Of a DNA stretch of 64,000 nt, positions 62,168 to 64,000 are shown in pieces. The notes below the pieces were generated by a model. The model made no database searches, was not told the origin of the DNA, and worked only from the letters and a program-made list of their open reading frames with translations. Both the position numbers and the translations under genes were made by a program. This stretch comes from Butyrivibrio sp. Its GTDB lineage: Bacteria; Bacillota; Clostridia; Lachnospirales; Lachnospiraceae. Every line of letters begins with the position of its first letter. Position 1 is the first letter of the stretch. The stretch is from positions 58,835 to 122,834 of the forward strand of contig SVFV01000008.1 of assembly GCA_015056655.1 (NCBI GenBank), written 5' to 3'.

Positions 62168-63118
62168 TTAAATGCGCGTTGAAAGTGATTCTTTTCGTTG
62201 CAAAACCTGTTCCAAGCTTCTTAGATTACCTGTTGTACCAATATCCTCGATCACAAGTGAAGCCACTGAATTAGCAAATACGCAGCAATCCTTAATATCC
62301 ATTCCCTTTGTAAGACCATAGATAAATCCAGCAACAAAGCTGTCTCCAGCACCTGTGGTATCTACTGCTTCTATAGCGTCAGTTTTTACAAATCCTTCCT
62401 CATCTCCTACTTTATATACGCATCCATCTTTTCCGCATTTGATAACCACAGCCTTTACTCCATATTCAGAGAAAATGCGGGCATTCTTTATAGGATCAGC
62501 TTCCCCGGTCAGGAGCTTTGCTTCCCTCTCATTTGGAATCAGGTAGTCTATGTGCTTTAAAACATCCTTCAGATCATCGACTTTCTCACCATTTTTAGCA
62601 GTAGTCATATCTGAAATCAGGATTCTTCCGGGCTTTTCTTTAATCTTTGCAAAAAGCTGAGCCATCTCAGTTATCCCAAGCATTGGAGATACGAATATGC
62701 TAGCGAAGCTCACTATATCTGATAAATCATCTACATAAGGTAAAATGTGCTCCAATGAAAGCTTTCTAAGACTACTCTCCGGATTTGTAATAAAGTACCT
62801 CTCTCCTTCATTGTCTGAAAGGACGATATTCATGCCAGTTGTCATACCTTTAGTGACTGTGACATTATCAGTACTGATGCCTTTATCATTGAGATAGGCC
62901 AGAACCTTGTTACCTATTTCATCATCTCCGACAACAGATATCAGAGATGTATCCACCCCAAGAATTGACAATACCGTCGCTTCATTTAAAGCGTCTCCAC
63001 CATAAGACATCTTCATTTTGTTAGCTGGCACTGACCCCTTCGTAAAAAGTTCCTTCGGAACCGGCCCTGCTGCTATATCCATAATTGCTGCGCCTATTAT
63101 TGTAACTTCATTATTCAT
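62168..63118 (-). CDS. PfkB family carbohydrate kinase
   Basis: A 316-residue PfkB-family kinase. MSYGGDALNEATVLSILG near 37 replaces the GGKGANQA of ribokinase, and the anion-hole/catalytic motif is DTTGAGDSFVAGFIYGL near 252. The sequence differs clearly from the rbsK product in this window. Adenosine, fructose or other sugar substrates are possible and cannot be separated by eye. The start has GGGGAAATC as ribosome binding site. It is preceded by an AT-rich promoter region and followed by 83 bases before the TtcA-like gene. Confidence 0.85.
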   Translation of the reverse strand: MNNEVTIIGAAIMDIAAGPVPKELFTKGSVPANKMKMSYGGDALNEATVLSILGVDTSLISVVGDDEIGNKVLAYLNDKGISTDNVTVTKGMTTGMNIVLSDNEGERYFITNPESSLRKLSLEHILPYVDDLSDIVSFASIFVSPMLGITEMAQLFAKIKEKPGRILISDMTTAKNGEKVDDLKDVLKHIDYLIPNEREAKLLTGEADPIKNARIFSEYGVKAVVIKCGKDGCVYKVGDEEGFVKTDAIEAVDTTGAGDSFVAGFIYGLTKGMDIKDCCVFANSVASLVIEDIGTTGNLRSLEQVLQRKESLSTRI

Positions 63119-63249
63119 AAAGATTTCCCCATATTTTTTAGTTATATATATAATATCAAAAATTTCCTGAAAACCCAGAGTTTTACGCTGAATACCTACT
63201 GTGCTACACTAAAAATCATCAACCATATACTAAAAATTTTGGTATAAAA

Positions 63250-63621
63250 GTGTTAGAATTAAACCATACAGATAATGCTACACAGGAAGATATTGATAAT
63301 GATCTTGTATACTGGGCTGAGCTATTCAAGGCAGATACCTGGGAGAAATTCAAGGAGCTTGCTGATGGCAGACCAGATATCGAGGAGGTGGGACACTTGA
63401 TGCTTGAAGTAAATGCAGATACACTTGCAAAGGAAAAGCTTGAAAGACAACGTCGATATAGAGAAATGTTAGCATCTCAATATACGGCTGGGTATACAGA
63501 TGCTGAAGAAAAATATGAAGAAATAATTGCTAAAGATAAAGCAGCATTTGCTGATAAAGATGCAACTATAACTGAATTAGAAAACGAAATACAAAAACTT
63601 AGAAGTCAATTGAACAAGTAA
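63250..63621 (+). pseudogene. 5'-truncated Rpn/PD-(D/E)XK nuclease-type transposase remnant
   Basis: A 123-residue open frame from GTG 63250 that matches only the C-terminal part of Rpn-type (YhgA-like/PDDEXK_2) proteins: DLVYWAELFKADTWEKFKELADGRPDIEEV, MLEVNADTLAKEKLERQRRYREM and a coiled coil of repeated AxxDKDATIxELE. The nuclease domain that should precede it is absent, and upstream sequence is stop-rich. No ribosome binding site is seen. It may be a dead remnant or, less likely, a short functional relic. Confidence 0.7.
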
Positions 63622-63631
63622 TAATTTTAAC

Positions 63632-63671
63632 GCCAATGCTTTAAGTTATTCATTAGAGCATTGGCTTTTTT
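63632..63671 (+). terminator. terminator after the nuclease remnant
   Basis: GCCAATGCT (63632-63640) pairs with AGCATTGGC (63657-63665), followed by six T. Confidence 0.85.
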
Positions 63672-63705
63672 GTACTTTCCAATTACCAGCCTGGATTTTT
63701 AAGGC

Positions 63706-63853
63706 ATTACGGGTCAACGGATCCTTTCATCATTAAAGTCCCGTAATTTTGGCCCCATTACCTATGATTATTACGGGACAAAATGCTAATTTGTGCTTTC
63801 ACCCCGTATAATACTGTTAAAATCGGTACTTTTTTCGCTACAAACTACGGGGC
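63706..63853. repeat. cluster of five ACGGG/CCCGT repeats in alternating orientation
   Basis: ATTACGGG (63706-63713), GTCCCGTAAT (63738-63747), ATTACGGGAC (63770-63779), CCCCGTA (63802-63808) and TACGGGGC (63846-63853). The second and third are a perfect 10-bp inverted repeat, and the last two form another. Spacing is near 32 bases for the first four. No coding frame covers the region. Confidence 0.6.
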
Positions 63854-64000
63854 AAATTCACAATTTCCTTCTTGGATCACGTAGTTCAGCATCAATCTCT
63901 GTAAATGCTATACGTGTAACTACATAGTGCGTGCTCAACAATTAATAACCACTGATATTTACTGACTTTGCGGGCAATCCGTGAGATAATAGATGCAAGG
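63854..64000. other. window end without an identifiable gene
   Basis: Together with the repeat cluster, the last 330 bases hold no gene I can support. A 28-residue minus-strand frame is visible at about 63860-63950 but has no start or homology that I recognise. Confidence 0.5.

Noticed and set aside
63860..63950. Short minus-strand frame reading LSTHYVVTRIAFTEIDAELRD
   Set aside because: The text looks coding-like, but it is under 30 residues, begins right after a stop and has no ribosome binding site. It may be a gene relic but cannot be supported.

Overview
The window looks like a chromosome segment of an anaerobic Firmicute of the family Lachnospiraceae, most likely near Butyrivibrio or Pseudobutyrivibrio. 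The reasons are moderate GC content, strong AGGAGG-type ribosome binding sites, Gram-positive gene orders (rplU-prp-rpmA-obgE, nadD-yqeK-rsfS, lexA beside a yneA-like gene), an L27 protein with a cleavable N-terminal extension, type III glutamine synthetase, and secreted proteins with BspA-type leucine-rich, Ig-like and fibronectin-like modules. Genus is an inference. I see no tRNA, rRNA, CRISPR array or intact transposase.

From 1 to about 36.4 kb nearly everything is core housekeeping on the + strand. Nitrogen assimilation comes first (asnB end, glnN, gltB, gltD). It is followed by an Asp23 protein, the fatty acid kinase pair fakA/fakB split by recG, a type IIA topoisomerase pair lacking a recognisable GyrA box, rsmD-coaD, two pseudouridine synthases and recU. 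A histidine block (hisZ-G-D-B and a three-domain HisIE fusion) comes next. Then follow a radical SAM/DUF2344/RNase E-G trio, the L21-Prp-L27 unit with a probable L21 leader, and obgE-yhbY-nadD-yqeK-rsfS.

From 36.4 to 38 kb is an SOS divergon. lexA (-) and a small LysM membrane protein of the YneA type (+) face away from each other, each with LexA-like boxes over its promoter. A possible small RNA sits between them. A cytidylate-kinase-like gene and an HD nucleotidase follow.

From 39.4 to 54.7 kb is the accessory part. A candidate ECF promoter precedes a von Willebrand lipoprotein, an ECF sigma factor and a membrane anti-sigma-like protein. After these come a beta-helix surface protein, a 166-bp nested inverted repeat abutting a tyrosine recombinase, a repeat-containing surface protein and a PD-(D/E)XK nuclease fused to a PcrA-type Tudor domain. 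A frameshifted zinc-ribbon endonuclease with a 30-bp degenerate repeat tail, further secreted proteins and a ribokinase complete the region.

From 54.7 kb to the end, mostly on the - strand, lie a HAD phosphatase, a sugar system (ROK regulator, mmsA, mmsB, chvE), a TtcA-like tRNA thiolase and a PfkB sugar kinase. A 5'-truncated Rpn-type nuclease remnant and a gene-free tail with five ACGGG/CCCGT repeats end the window. The ABC importer, ROK regulator and two PfkB kinases suggest uptake and phosphorylation of monosaccharides, but the substrate cannot be read from sequence.
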